The position numbers were made by a program, and so were the translations under genes. Below, in pieces: positions 1 through 6,421 of a DNA stretch of 19,222 nucleotides. A model generated the notes under the pieces. The model was not told where the DNA came from. It ran no database searches and saw nothing but the letters and a program-made list of their open reading frames with translations. Position 1 is the first letter of the stretch. Each line of letters starts with the position of its first letter. The DNA lies in NCBI GenBank assembly GCA_948949055.1, contig CARBWQ010000005.1, positions 1 to 19,222 on the forward strand, written 5' to 3'. The stretch comes from an uncultured Eubacteriales bacterium (GTDB taxonomy: Bacteria; Bacillota; Clostridia; Christensenellales; UBA1242).

Positions 1-11
1 TTAAAAAACAT

Positions 12-47
12 AAAAAAAAGCATATTGAAAATTAATATGCTTTTTTT
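12..47 (-). terminator. Rho-independent terminator of the three-gene minus-strand operon
   Basis: A-rich arm plus GCATATT pairs with AATATGC plus a T run. On the minus strand the stem is followed by a run of eight T. The 5' arm overlaps the last codons and stop of the isomerase-like gene, so the terminator is embedded in the end of the coding region. The A-tract on the other side would also let it work from the plus strand. Confidence 0.8.
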
Positions 48-868
48 CTATACTTTTCTATTTTCTCAGCAAGTATAATTGCCCTTTTCTTAGCTTCACC
101 AAGATAAGCTTCAACTGTAATGTTATATTTACTTTCTTTGATAGCAACTTTGTGAAGTTCAAGCATAACAACATTGTTATAGCCTGCCTTTCCAAGTTTT
201 TCACAAACCTTTTCAAAATCAATTTTGCCATCAAAAGGAAGTTGGTGTAAATCTCTTGAATAATCCCAGCCGAACTCCCAGTCCATTAAATTATCATGCA
301 AATGAACTGCCAGTAGTCGGTCGCCATATTTGCCAAGAATATCAAATTCTGGGAAATATAAATGATGATGTCCTGCATCATAACACAATCCAAAATATTC
401 TGATTTCAAATTATCAAGCAGGAAGGTGAAATTCTCAAAGTTAGGTTTATCCAAATTCTCTAACGCAATCTTAACCTTACATTCTTCTGCATAATCCAAA
501 ATCTTTTTCATGCTATCAAGAGCTTCTGTTGAAGGTGGCAATGCTTTTTGAGCTGCATTTCCTGTCGTTCCATGAAGCACTGCAATAGGTATATTATATT
601 TTGAGCAAAGTTGTATCTCTCTTTTTACACTTTCAATATAATCAAAATTTGATGTTCCCTTTGCCCACATATTATCAGCAAACCTTGTTGTAAGATGAAC
701 ATAAGGGATTTTAAGGCCTTGCGATAGAGCTTCTTTAACATTTTCTTCGGCATTACCAGCCTTAAAAGCAACCATAACATTATCAAAGCCTGCCTTCTTT
801 ATATTTCTACATGTTTCACTAAATGTATCTCCACATTCACAATTAGTATTAATTCCAATTTCTAACAT
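32..868 (-). CDS. Sugar phosphate isomerase/epimerase-like TIM barrel (AP endonuclease 2 fold)
   Basis: 278 aa, a complete xylose-isomerase-like TIM barrel. Metal-site motifs of the family are visible in order: an HG after a strand (H99), ALEN with E137, CYDAGHHH with D164 and H167, VHLHDN around H189/H191, H208 in a DLHQLPFDGKID loop, and E237 in LELH. Family members isomerise, epimerise or dehydrate sugars and inositols (IolE/IolI-like) or cut DNA (Nfo); the HLHDN and GKIDF pattern points to the sugar enzymes. It is the third gene of an operon and starts 8 nt after the IMPase fusion's stop, with a GGAG-type site just before ATG. There is no signal peptide, so it is cytosolic. The substrate cannot be read from the sequence; an inositol- or sugar-phosphate-linked role is inferred from the neighbouring phosphatase. 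Confidence 0.85.
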   Translation of the reverse strand: MLEIGINTNCECGDTFSETCRNIKKAGFDNVMVAFKAGNAEENVKEALSQGLKIPYVHLTTRFADNMWAKGTSNFDYIESVKREIQLCSKYNIPIAVLHGTTGNAAQKALPPSTEALDSMKKILDYAEECKVKIALENLDKPNFENFTFLLDNLKSEYFGLCYDAGHHHLYFPEFDILGKYGDRLLAVHLHDNLMDWEFGWDYSRDLHQLPFDGKIDFEKVCEKLGKAGYNNVVMLELHKVAIKESKYNITVEAYLGEAKKRAIILAEKIEKYRKKAY

Positions 869-876
869 TTTTTCTC

Positions 877-2166
877 CTATTTAATAATTTCCTCTAAAAA
901 ACTATTTAGTTCTGGTATTTTATAGATTCTATGATAACCATCAAAATGGTTATATCCCTTTAAGTAGTTTGGTGTCGCATTGAAGTCTGCAATAAATCTT
1001 GAAAACTTCTCGGTATTTTTATCATCTTCATCAGAGTAAAAACAGTAAACATTTTTCAGCTTCTTTCCAAATTCAAAATCTTCCTCTTTTAGATAAGCCT
1101 GCTTTTTGACTTCAACTATATAATCTGTTCTAGTCATTGGGTACTCATAGACAGCACCCGGCGCAACTGCAATATAGTAGTTTGGAATAAAATTAAATTC
1201 ACGACAAAATCTAATAAAATAAGGATTGCCAATAGAATGGCAGATGACAATTGAATTGCTATTTAGTAATCCATTATCTAAATATTGAGAAAGTATTTCT
1301 TTAAAGCTCTCATAACTGCTTTTTTCTCTAATAGGAAACTCTGGCAGAAATGTATCAATATCCTTTTGCGATAAGAAATCTTTGACATCACTGCCCCAAA
1401 TATTAATTGTATCACCATTTAGCGAGTGCAAAACAAAGACATTTGGCTTATCTAATTTTTTAGCTGTTTCTAGTTTGAGAATATTTAAAAACTCTTCATT
1501 CATTGCTCCTGCGTGGAAACCTGGCACGCTCATAGTAGCTCCACCAGCCATTTTGATTAAGAACAATCCCGGTTCATAATCCCAAGGCTTATCACTTCTA
1601 AAAACCCCACCATGCAATCTGCCACACGCAGTAAAAGCCATAGAGATACAAACGCCACCTAAATTTCTTCTGTTAGATGAATGTTTTCTCATTCTAGTCA
1701 TCGCAGGTAGATTATTGCTACCATCTATTGCGTACATAGCATTTTTAATAGGCACTTCTTTAACTGATATTTTTTCACCATTCAAAAATGCCCCATTTTC
1801 ATCAGCGTAATATAATTCTCCAATCTTTGGCATATTAATCACACTCGCAACTGTCTTTCCTTGTTTACGGCAGGCAATTTGTATTCCCCAAAGTGGAAGA
1901 TTATTGGCAAAATTGATTGTTCCATCAATAGGGTCAATTATAAAACAGTTATCAGTAACTTGTTTCTTATAATTTTCCTCTTCGCTTACAATTTCAAAAC
2001 TAGGATAACGCTCCTGTATTCTTTCAATCAAATATCTCTCTATTTTTTTATCCAAACTAGTTACTAGGTCGCTTTCTCCTCCCTTTCTTTCTACCTCAAA
2101 GCCTTCCTCCAAAAACTTTTCAGCTGATTTAACAATATCAATTAAAAATTTAAGTTCGTCAGTCAT
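877..2166 (-). CDS. Inositol monophosphatase-family domain fused to an RBBP9/YdeN-type serine hydrolase
   Basis: 429 aa, two domains. Residues about 1-225 are an IMPase-family Mg-dependent sugar/inositol phosphatase: acidic cluster SEEE (61-64), DPIDGT (78-83), and PWDYEPG (194-200) followed by the AGG turn, so the metal ligands look intact. Residues about 240-429 form a short alpha/beta hydrolase of the RBBP9/YdeN type: VFVLHSLNG at the oxyanion strand, nucleophile S311 in CHSIGN, an acid in SDEDD (D379 or D381), and H407 in YNHFDG. Both halves are normally separate proteins. The ORF is continuous with no stop between the halves. Its start lies 2 nt after the stop of the upstream esterase gene, implying translational coupling. 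Function inferred: dephosphorylation of a sugar or polyol phosphate, perhaps coupled with ester hydrolysis. Domain assignment is confident; substrate is unknown. Confidence 0.85.
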   Translation of the reverse strand: MTDELKFLIDIVKSAEKFLEEGFEVERKGGESDLVTSLDKKIERYLIERIQERYPSFEIVSEEENYKKQVTDNCFIIDPIDGTINFANNLPLWGIQIACRKQGKTVASVINMPKIGELYYADENGAFLNGEKISVKEVPIKNAMYAIDGSNNLPAMTRMRKHSSNRRNLGGVCISMAFTACGRLHGGVFRSDKPWDYEPGLFLIKMAGGATMSVPGFHAGAMNEEFLNILKLETAKKLDKPNVFVLHSLNGDTINIWGSDVKDFLSQKDIDTFLPEFPIREKSSYESFKEILSQYLDNGLLNSNSIVICHSIGNPYFIRFCREFNFIPNYYIAVAPGAVYEYPMTRTDYIVEVKKQAYLKEEDFEFGKKLKNVYCFYSDEDDKNTEKFSRFIADFNATPNYLKGYNHFDGYHRIYKIPELNSFLEEIIK

Positions 2167-2168
2167 TT

Positions 2169-3242
2169 TTATTTCCTCTTTCTTTTCATTTTTAAATTCA
2201 TAAATTCCAAATATTTATCCCAATCTTTTCCAGAAAGATAATGTGTACCATCTCTCAAAAAAAATTGTATATTTCCTTTTATAAAATTATCTCTTATTTG
2301 GGGAAATCGTTTTTTGCAAACAAGTCCTTTGCTTCCATATAATTCCCATATCGGACTTGCTAAAACACAAGATAAATATTGTGAATTTGTTCCAGCCCAG
2401 ACATCCTCGAATGCAGTACCAACCATAACATATCTTGGAGCAATACAAGCTAATAATAAATTTTGATCTATATTCAATGATTTTGCGTTATAAGTGGATA
2501 TATTTTTAGAAAACCAATAAGGAAACTGATTATAAATTGAATTTAAATCTTCACTACCTTCTTCCACATATCTATTTAATGCAACGCCCAAGCAACCAGA
2601 GTTATGTGCTATGACATACTTAAATCTTTCATCATTTACGCCTACAACAAGAGCTGTTTTCCCTAGTCTGGAACAGCCTGCAACGGCAATGTTATCTAAA
2701 TCCACGTATTCTTCATTTTCAAGATAATCTAAAATATAACTTGCCATCATCGACCATATACCAATCTTGCCGAAATCATTTTCATCATGATTATAAAACT
2801 TACATAGACCATTTAAAAAATCTTCGTCATCACTTGTTATATCTTTATAGCAAACTTTTGCTATACCAAAACCTTTATCTAAAATATTTTCGATTGGGCA
2901 GAATTTAGTCGGCAGACCCTGTCTAAAATCTAGGTAAACTATAAAAGGGACTTTGCTATCAAACTTTGGGTAAGCAATTTCAACATTTATAGTGTGTACT
3001 AAATCCTTATCACAAAATTTAAATTCAATAGTTTTATATTTTGCACTTCCTGCATAATAGTTATCATCATTATAGATTTCTTTACATTCGAATTTGAGCC
3101 TTTTAGGAATTTGTCCATAGATTTTACTTGCAAATTCTTTTTTAAGGTCCTTTCTTCGCCTTTCCCAAGTTTCAACATTAGAATAATTATCCAGCGTAAT
3201 TAAATCATGTTCTCTAACAAGTTTATCTATAATTTTTTTCAT
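2169..3242 (-). CDS. CE15-like (glucuronoyl esterase-like) alpha/beta hydrolase
   Basis: 357 aa. The core carries the family signature GCSRLGKTAL (189-198, nucleophile S191), followed by DERFKYVIAHNSGC, a later FEDVWAGTNSQY stretch and a C-terminal RDGTHYL with H334 as the likely catalytic histidine, then a DW tail. This order matches carbohydrate esterase family 15 and related esterases that cleave uronic acid esters. No signal peptide is seen, so it should act in the cytosol, unlike secreted glucuronoyl esterases. First gene of the operon with the IMPase fusion and the TIM barrel. The start is supported by the promoter directly upstream: the predicted transcription start coincides with the ATG and no Shine-Dalgarno is present. 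Confidence 0.78.
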   Translation of the reverse strand: MKKIIDKLVREHDLITLDNYSNVETWERRRKDLKKEFASKIYGQIPKRLKFECKEIYNDDNYYAGSAKYKTIEFKFCDKDLVHTINVEIAYPKFDSKVPFIVYLDFRQGLPTKFCPIENILDKGFGIAKVCYKDITSDDEDFLNGLCKFYNHDENDFGKIGIWSMMASYILDYLENEEYVDLDNIAVAGCSRLGKTALVVGVNDERFKYVIAHNSGCLGVALNRYVEEGSEDLNSIYNQFPYWFSKNISTYNAKSLNIDQNLLLACIAPRYVMVGTAFEDVWAGTNSQYLSCVLASPIWELYGSKGLVCKKRFPQIRDNFIKGNIQFFLRDGTHYLSGKDWDKYLEFMNLKMKRKRK

Positions 3243-3248
3243 ACTTAT

Positions 3249-3277
3249 ATTTTATCACAACTTATCCTTTAAGCCAA
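3249..3277 (-). promoter_or_regulatory. Sigma-A promoter of the esterase operon, leaderless geometry
   Basis: On the minus strand: -35 TTGGCT (3272-3277), 17-nt spacer, -10 TAAAAT (3249-3254), six nucleotides ATAAGT, then ATG at 3242. The expected +1 is the A of the start codon. The nearest purine-rich AAAGGAT is more than 20 nt upstream of ATG, too far for a ribosome binding site. Confidence 0.65.
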
Positions 3278-3285
3278 CTAAAAAA

Positions 3286-3837
3286 CTATAATATTTCTTC
3301 TTTCTTTTCTTCCTCTATATTTCCTTCTTTCTTTTTTAATATATAATATCTAACTATTGCTACTAAAATAATTATAATTTCAAGCAAATCTAAAATTGCA
3401 TTTGTGTAAGTTTTGCAATATAAGCCATAAACCAAAATTATAGCGTTGGGAATTAATAGAACATATCTCATCAACTGCAAATTTTTTATTAGGAAAGCTA
3501 TTGTAAATAAAGTTGCTGTGATAATAGGTATTATATCAAACCAGTTTTTCCAGAAAGCTATTCCTATCCCTATGTAGAAACAAATAAAAATTGAAATAAA
3601 ATAGTTTGTATACTTAAAATTATGCTTTTCACAAATATAGATGTATATACATCTTATTGATGAAACTATTATAATAATGCCTCCAACATATGAATTGACT
3701 AGTATAAATGAGGTGGCATAAAAAAGATTAGCTACCACTTGTAGCAATAAGAACATTGACTTTTTCTTTAAAAAATAACCGATGCAAACAAGAACTAATG
3801 CTATTCCACCAGATACTTGTGAAAGTATAAAGCTCAT
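3286..3837 (-). CDS. YgjV-like multi-spanning inner membrane protein
   Basis: 183 aa, almost wholly hydrophobic, with about six predicted membrane segments separated by short basic loops and a charged Lys/Glu-rich C-terminal tail. The N-terminal pattern (IALVLVCIGYFLKKKSMFLLLQVVANLFYATSF) and the periodic pairing of helices resemble the Imp-YgjV family, whose function is not established. The start at 3837 has an AAGGTAAGG ribosome binding site. No clear terminator separates it from the esterase operon 44 nt downstream, so read-through is possible although that operon has its own promoter. Confidence 0.7.
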   Translation of the reverse strand: MSFILSQVSGGIALVLVCIGYFLKKKSMFLLLQVVANLFYATSFILVNSYVGGIIIIVSSIRCIYIYICEKHNFKYTNYFISIFICFYIGIGIAFWKNWFDIIPIITATLFTIAFLIKNLQLMRYVLLIPNAIILVYGLYCKTYTNAILDLLEIIIILVAIVRYYILKKKEGNIEEEKKEEIL

Positions 3838-3907
3838 GAAACCTTACCTTGTAAAATAAATATTTTTAAGTTTAACATAAATTCACAAAAATTCATGTAT
3901 TTTAATA

Positions 3908-3932
3908 AAAGCACTCATATCGCGAGTGCTTT
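3908..3932 (-). terminator. Hairpin terminator after the 121-aa gene
   Basis: AAAGCACTC (3908-3916) pairs with GAGTGCTTT (3924-3932) around a 7-nt loop. On the minus strand it follows the stop of the 121-aa gene directly. The following tract is only T/A-rich, so strength is uncertain. Confidence 0.65.
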
Positions 3933-3935
3933 AAA

Positions 3936-4301
3936 TTATTCTTTATTTAACTGACTATAAACATGACAATCCTCTTTTCCAATAAGATTGCCTGTATTTT
4001 TAACTGATTTTTTTAAACTTACACAAGCTTTTGTAAATTGATTCTTATATTTCTTTTCTTGTAGCAAACTTTGTAATTCCTTAATAGATTCTTTATCTAG
4101 ATATTTATTAAAAATCTTCTTTAAACTGCTTATATAAGTTATACTACAATAATTTTCAGCATCGTTAAGAAAATATGTACGCTCAGCAAATATATCATCT
4201 GCCATAACAAGACTATCAACTCTTCCTCTGCAAATTTTTAATTCATCACTATCTCTCAATTTAACTACTAAGATATTGCTATCAATTTTTATATTTTCCA
4301 T
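3936..4301 (-). CDS. Hypothetical 121-aa cytosolic protein
   Basis: Not recognised. The product has no signal peptide or membrane segment. The N-terminal half (1-55) looks beta-rich (NILVVKL, ELKICRG, DSLVMA). The C-terminal half is a charged helical stretch (SSLKKIFNKYLDKESIKELQSL, split around 74-95) rich in Lys. A good AAAAGAGGTGAG ribosome binding site lies just before ATG 4301. Upstream on the minus strand is a TATAAT-like box near 4330. The gene is expressed alone: a terminator follows and the tRNA-linked repeat region precedes it. Confidence 0.6.
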   Translation of the reverse strand: MENIKIDSNILVVKLRDSDELKICRGRVDSLVMADDIFAERTYFLNDAENYCSITYISSLKKIFNKYLDKESIKELQSLLQEKKYKNQFTKACVSLKKSVKNTGNLIGKEDCHVYSQLNKE

Positions 4302-4471
4302 AACTCACCTCTTTTAATTTTTTCAATCTTATTATATAAGCTCGCTTGAAACACCAGCGCAATAAACATTTTTAACATTTTTTTTAAAATCCAAATTAAA
4401 ACATATGTTCTCAAAATCAAAATCTTTAATAAGTTAGTCAATTTTTTCAACATAATTAAATTTAAGCAAGT
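4302..4471. other. AT-rich intergenic region upstream of the 121-aa gene
   Basis: Contains the ribosome binding site and a likely -10 (TATAAT on the minus strand) for the 121-aa gene. No -35 at ideal spacing and no further gene or structured element is evident before the tandem repeat begins at 4472. Confidence 0.5.
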
Positions 4472-4472
4472 C

Positions 4473-4552
4473 GGATAACAGGAGCTCTCACCCTCAAAAT
4501 CTTCGATTTTCAGGGAACCCAGCGAACCTCAGGTTCAACTCCTTGTTTATCC
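4473..4552. repeat. 80-bp foldback element, copy 1
   Basis: Termini are inverted repeats: GGATAACAGGAG at the left and CTCCTTGTTTATCC at the right. Inside are the stem CCCTCAAAATC / GATTTTCAGGG with a TTC loop (4491-4515) and GAACC-TCA-GGTTC (4525-4537), giving a multi-branched, cloverleaf-like fold. The right end includes CAGGTTCAACTCCT, the T-arm sequence of the neighbouring tRNA-Leu in the opposite orientation. No open reading frame. Confidence 0.75.
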
Positions 4553-4606
4553 TTTTGTTTAGCTAATCTAGTTTATGTCACTTCATCTTAAACCTAAGTT
4601 TGGTGC

Positions 4607-4686
4607 GGATAACAGGAGCTCTCACCCTCAAAATCTTCGATTTTCAGGGAACCCAGCGAACCTCAGGTTCAACTCCTTGTTTATCC
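4607..4686. repeat. 80-bp foldback element, copy 2
   Basis: Same sequence and fold as copy 1. This copy is directly followed by the spacer that ends in TGGTGC, i.e. the CCA and discriminator of the tRNA gene on the minus strand. Confidence 0.75.
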
Positions 4687-4734
4687 TTTTGTTTAGCTAA
4701 TCTAGTTTATGTCACTTCATCTTAAACCTAAGTT

Positions 4735-4816
4735 TGGTGCGGATAACAGGAGTTGAACCTGCACCCTTTCGGACTGGAACCTAAATCCAGCGTGTCTGCC
4801 ATTCCACCATATCCGC
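4735..4816 (-). tRNA. tRNA-Leu(UAG), CCA encoded
   Basis: Minus strand begins GCGGATATGGTGGAATGG. The acceptor stem GCGGATA pairs with TATCCGC, then discriminator A and CCA (4735-4737). Anticodon stem CTGGA/TCCAG encloses TTTAGGT, giving anticodon UAG (Leu, CUN). The variable arm is long (class II) with CC-GAAA-GG. T-arm GCAGG-TTCAACT-CCTGT. The last 18 nt recur in the tandem repeat just downstream of it. Confidence 0.93.
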
Positions 4817-5100
4817 ATATCAACTATAAATAAAAGAAAGTAGCAATTTTAAGTCATGGAAATTTTTGTTTTTGACTAAACTTTTGACTAAACTTTTTTC
4901 AAGAATTATAATACACCAATTACAAGCACAATTTAAATGTTTCCATTCTTAGAAAGCACATATTATAATTCCACTTAAACTAAACATCTTTTGTAAAATT
5001 AGTAACAATAAATTCCTTATTACTAAGCCTTCTTATTGTATAACATTTTCTTCTAATTTGCAAGAGTTTTTTTTATTTTTATTAATTTTTATATTTTTCC
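4817..5100. other. Intergenic region between divergent tRNA-Leu and the 139-aa gene
   Basis: AT-rich, no gene. Contains an 11-bp direct repeat TTTGACTAAAC (around 4871-4892) on the plus strand upstream of the tRNA, a minus-strand TATAAT near 4905, and an imperfect TTAGTAA/TTACTAA hairpin around 5000. A convincing complete tRNA promoter could not be assigned. Confidence 0.4.
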
Positions 5101-5129
5101 TTGAAATAACTTTTTATATATGTTATATT
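5101..5129 (+). promoter_or_regulatory. Sigma-A promoter of the 139-aa membrane protein gene
   Basis: -35 TTGAAA (5101-5106), 17-nt spacer, -10 TATATT (5124-5129). Leaves a leader of about 30 nt with a GAGGGA ribosome binding site before ATG 5168. Confidence 0.6.
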
Positions 5130-5167
5130 TATTTGGTATTTAATATAAACTGACTAATGAGGGAATT

Positions 5168-5587
5168 ATGGAAAATTATATTAAGAAGATTAATGATAGA
5201 CTTATTGAAAGTGGAAATACTCAGTATGCAAAAAGGGTTAAATTTATATTTCAGTTGACTGGTGGTTTAACTATTGCCATTGGACTTGCCGGATTTTTGG
5301 CTTCGTTTATAACTTTTCTTGTATTGTTTTTAAAATTTAAAACAGATGACGCATTTATAGCTTGGATAGTGGCTGTACCATTTTTAGTTCTTATTATTAT
5401 AGGCTCTGTACTTGCTAGAATTGGTGACACTCTTCTCCCAAAAGACAAAACAAAATATGATGGATTTAAAGAAAGTTTTAAAGAACTTAACTTTAAAGAA
5501 AAATCAAGAGCAAAGAAAATAGACAACCAAAATTCTACTCAAATTTCATCTCAAACAGAAGAAGATAATATTGTCACACCAGAATAA
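5168..5587 (+). CDS. Small membrane protein with two transmembrane helices, unknown function
   Basis: 139 aa, not recognised. A basic amphipathic N-terminus (1-27) is followed by two hydrophobic helices (about 28-56 and 62-84) and a hydrophilic C-terminal tail of about 50 residues rich in Lys, then in Ser/Thr/Gln/Glu. With the short hairpin between helices, both tails probably face the cytosol. ATG 5168 follows GAGGGA at good spacing and a promoter lies just upstream. A terminator follows immediately, so the gene is monocistronic. The length and the fold do not suggest a named family. Confidence 0.65.
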   Translation: MENYIKKINDRLIESGNTQYAKRVKFIFQLTGGLTIAIGLAGFLASFITFLVLFLKFKTDDAFIAWIVAVPFLVLIIIGSVLARIGDTLLPKDKTKYDGFKESFKELNFKEKSRAKKIDNQNSTQISSQTEEDNIVTPE

Positions 5588-5589
5588 AT

Positions 5590-5620
5590 AAAGATTGAAA
5601 ATTCAATCTTTTTTATTTTT
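5590..5620 (+). terminator. Rho-independent terminator after the 139-aa gene
   Basis: AAAGATTGA (5590-5598) pairs with TCAATCTTT (5603-5611) around AAAT, followed by TTTATTTTT. Confidence 0.85.
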
Positions 5621-5631
5621 AACTTAAAACC

Positions 5632-5660
5632 TTGACAAATACCACAAAAAAATTGATAAT
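5632..5660 (+). promoter_or_regulatory. Strong sigma-A promoter, leaderless geometry
   Basis: Perfect -35 TTGACA (5632-5637), 17-nt spacer, -10 GATAAT (5655-5660), six nucleotides AAAAAT, then ATG 5667. The expected +1 is the A of the start codon; no purine-rich ribosome binding site lies between. Confidence 0.8.
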
Positions 5661-5666
5661 AAAAAT

Positions 5667-6338
5667 ATGAAAAAGTTGTTAACTATAATCGCTATACTTT
5701 TTATGTTTATTGCGCCGATTGGTTGCAATATCCTTTCTAACGCAGAAAGTTATCAGTTAAATATCGGTGAAGATGCAATCGTGATATCTTCTAAATGCGA
5801 CTTATATGTTTCTTCCGATTTTTCAGAAAAAGTCAAAGATGTAGACGGAAATAATATTTATTTAAAACATGGAGATGTTGTAAATATTTTAGACCTTGTA
5901 GGCGACTTTGCTTTAATACAAACAGAAAAATTTAAAGATGAGGCATATGTATATAAATATTATCTTACTCAAAATGATTCCCAAATTGTCTATCCTGTTT
6001 TTAACGGACAGTTAAGGAAAAATGCAACGCTATATGATGTTGAATTAAATAGCACTGAAATTATACTACAAAAAAATACTCGCGTCTTTATTTATGAAGG
6101 TTTTAACAATAAAAAAGAATATACAGCAATACAAGTTATACTTAAAGACGGAACATTATATATGGGATATGTAAAAACAGAAAGTGTAAATCCCGATGGA
6201 GTAAGTGGACTTTTAATAGCTGGAATATCAATAATAGCAGCAGGTGTAACAATAATATTATCTCTTGTATTTATTAAAAAAACAAAAGATAAAAGAAAAA
6301 AATCCAAACCTAAAATAATAAGCGACCAAAAAATTTAA
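5667..6338 (+). CDS. Exported single-pass protein with SH3-like repeats and C-terminal anchor
   Basis: 223 aa. The N-terminus is a clear export signal (MKKLL, hydrophobic core 4-19). C20 gives a weak lipobox (PIGC), and SNA-ES at 24-28 could be a signal peptidase I site instead. The exported part (about 30-175) is beta-rich and looks like two SH3-like modules: one with IVISSKCDLYVSSDF then GDVVNILDLVGDFALIQ, and one with NATLYDVEL then ITAIQV-like strands ending in MGYVKTESV. This is typical of wall-associated bacterial SH3 domains. A hydrophobic helix (about 179-203) and a Lys-rich cytosolic tail follow. The start is fixed by the signal peptide and by a promoter whose +1 falls on the ATG. 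Function unknown; envelope sensing or binding is an inference. Confidence 0.65.
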   Translation: MKKLLTIIAILFMFIAPIGCNILSNAESYQLNIGEDAIVISSKCDLYVSSDFSEKVKDVDGNNIYLKHGDVVNILDLVGDFALIQTEKFKDEAYVYKYYLTQNDSQIVYPVFNGQLRKNATLYDVELNSTEIILQKNTRVFIYEGFNNKKEYTAIQVILKDGTLYMGYVKTESVNPDGVSGLLIAGISIIAAGVTIILSLVFIKKTKDKRKKSKPKIISDQKI

Positions 6339-6380
6339 TCTTAAATATATAAAATTTTTGTCAGTCAATGTTGAAAAATT

Positions 6381-6421
6381 CTCCTTTTGCCTTGTAAACT
6401 TAATGCAAAGGAGATTTTTTT
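6381..6421 (+). promoter_or_regulatory. Hairpin containing the fibre gene's Shine-Dalgarno
   Basis: CTCCTTTTGC (6381-6390) pairs with GCAAAGGAG (6405-6413) with one bulged T, followed by ATTTTTTT and then ATG 6422. The 3' arm is the ribosome binding site AAAGGAG. The element therefore reads both as a terminator of the preceding gene and as a site that would hide the ribosome binding site in a read-through transcript. Alternatively TTGAAA (6371-6376) with TAAACT (6395-6400, 18-nt spacer) is a promoter starting near 6407, giving an unstructured leader. Confidence 0.6.

Larger units (their letters stand above)
4472..4739. repeat. Two perfect 134-bp tandem copies abutting tRNA-Leu
   Basis: Copy 1 is 4472-4605 and copy 2 is 4606-4739; reading base by base I see no difference. 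The unit is an 80-bp foldback (4473-4552 and 4607-4686) plus a 54-bp spacer. Both copies begin CGGATAACAGGAG, identical to the first 13 bases of the tRNA-Leu gene read on the plus strand (4740-4752), so the tRNA 3' end forms the start of a third, truncated unit. Copy 2 is also preceded by TGGTG, so the complete last 18 nt of the tRNA including CCA is duplicated at 4602-4619. Confidence 0.9.

Noticed and set aside
4472..4739. CRISPR array
   Set aside because: Only two long identical 134-bp units with no variable spacers and no cas genes nearby; better explained as a tandem duplication.
4472..4739. Additional tRNA genes or pseudo-tRNAs in the repeat
   Set aside because: The units share only the 3' end of tRNA-Leu; no anticodon arm or D-arm can be drawn that fits a tRNA.
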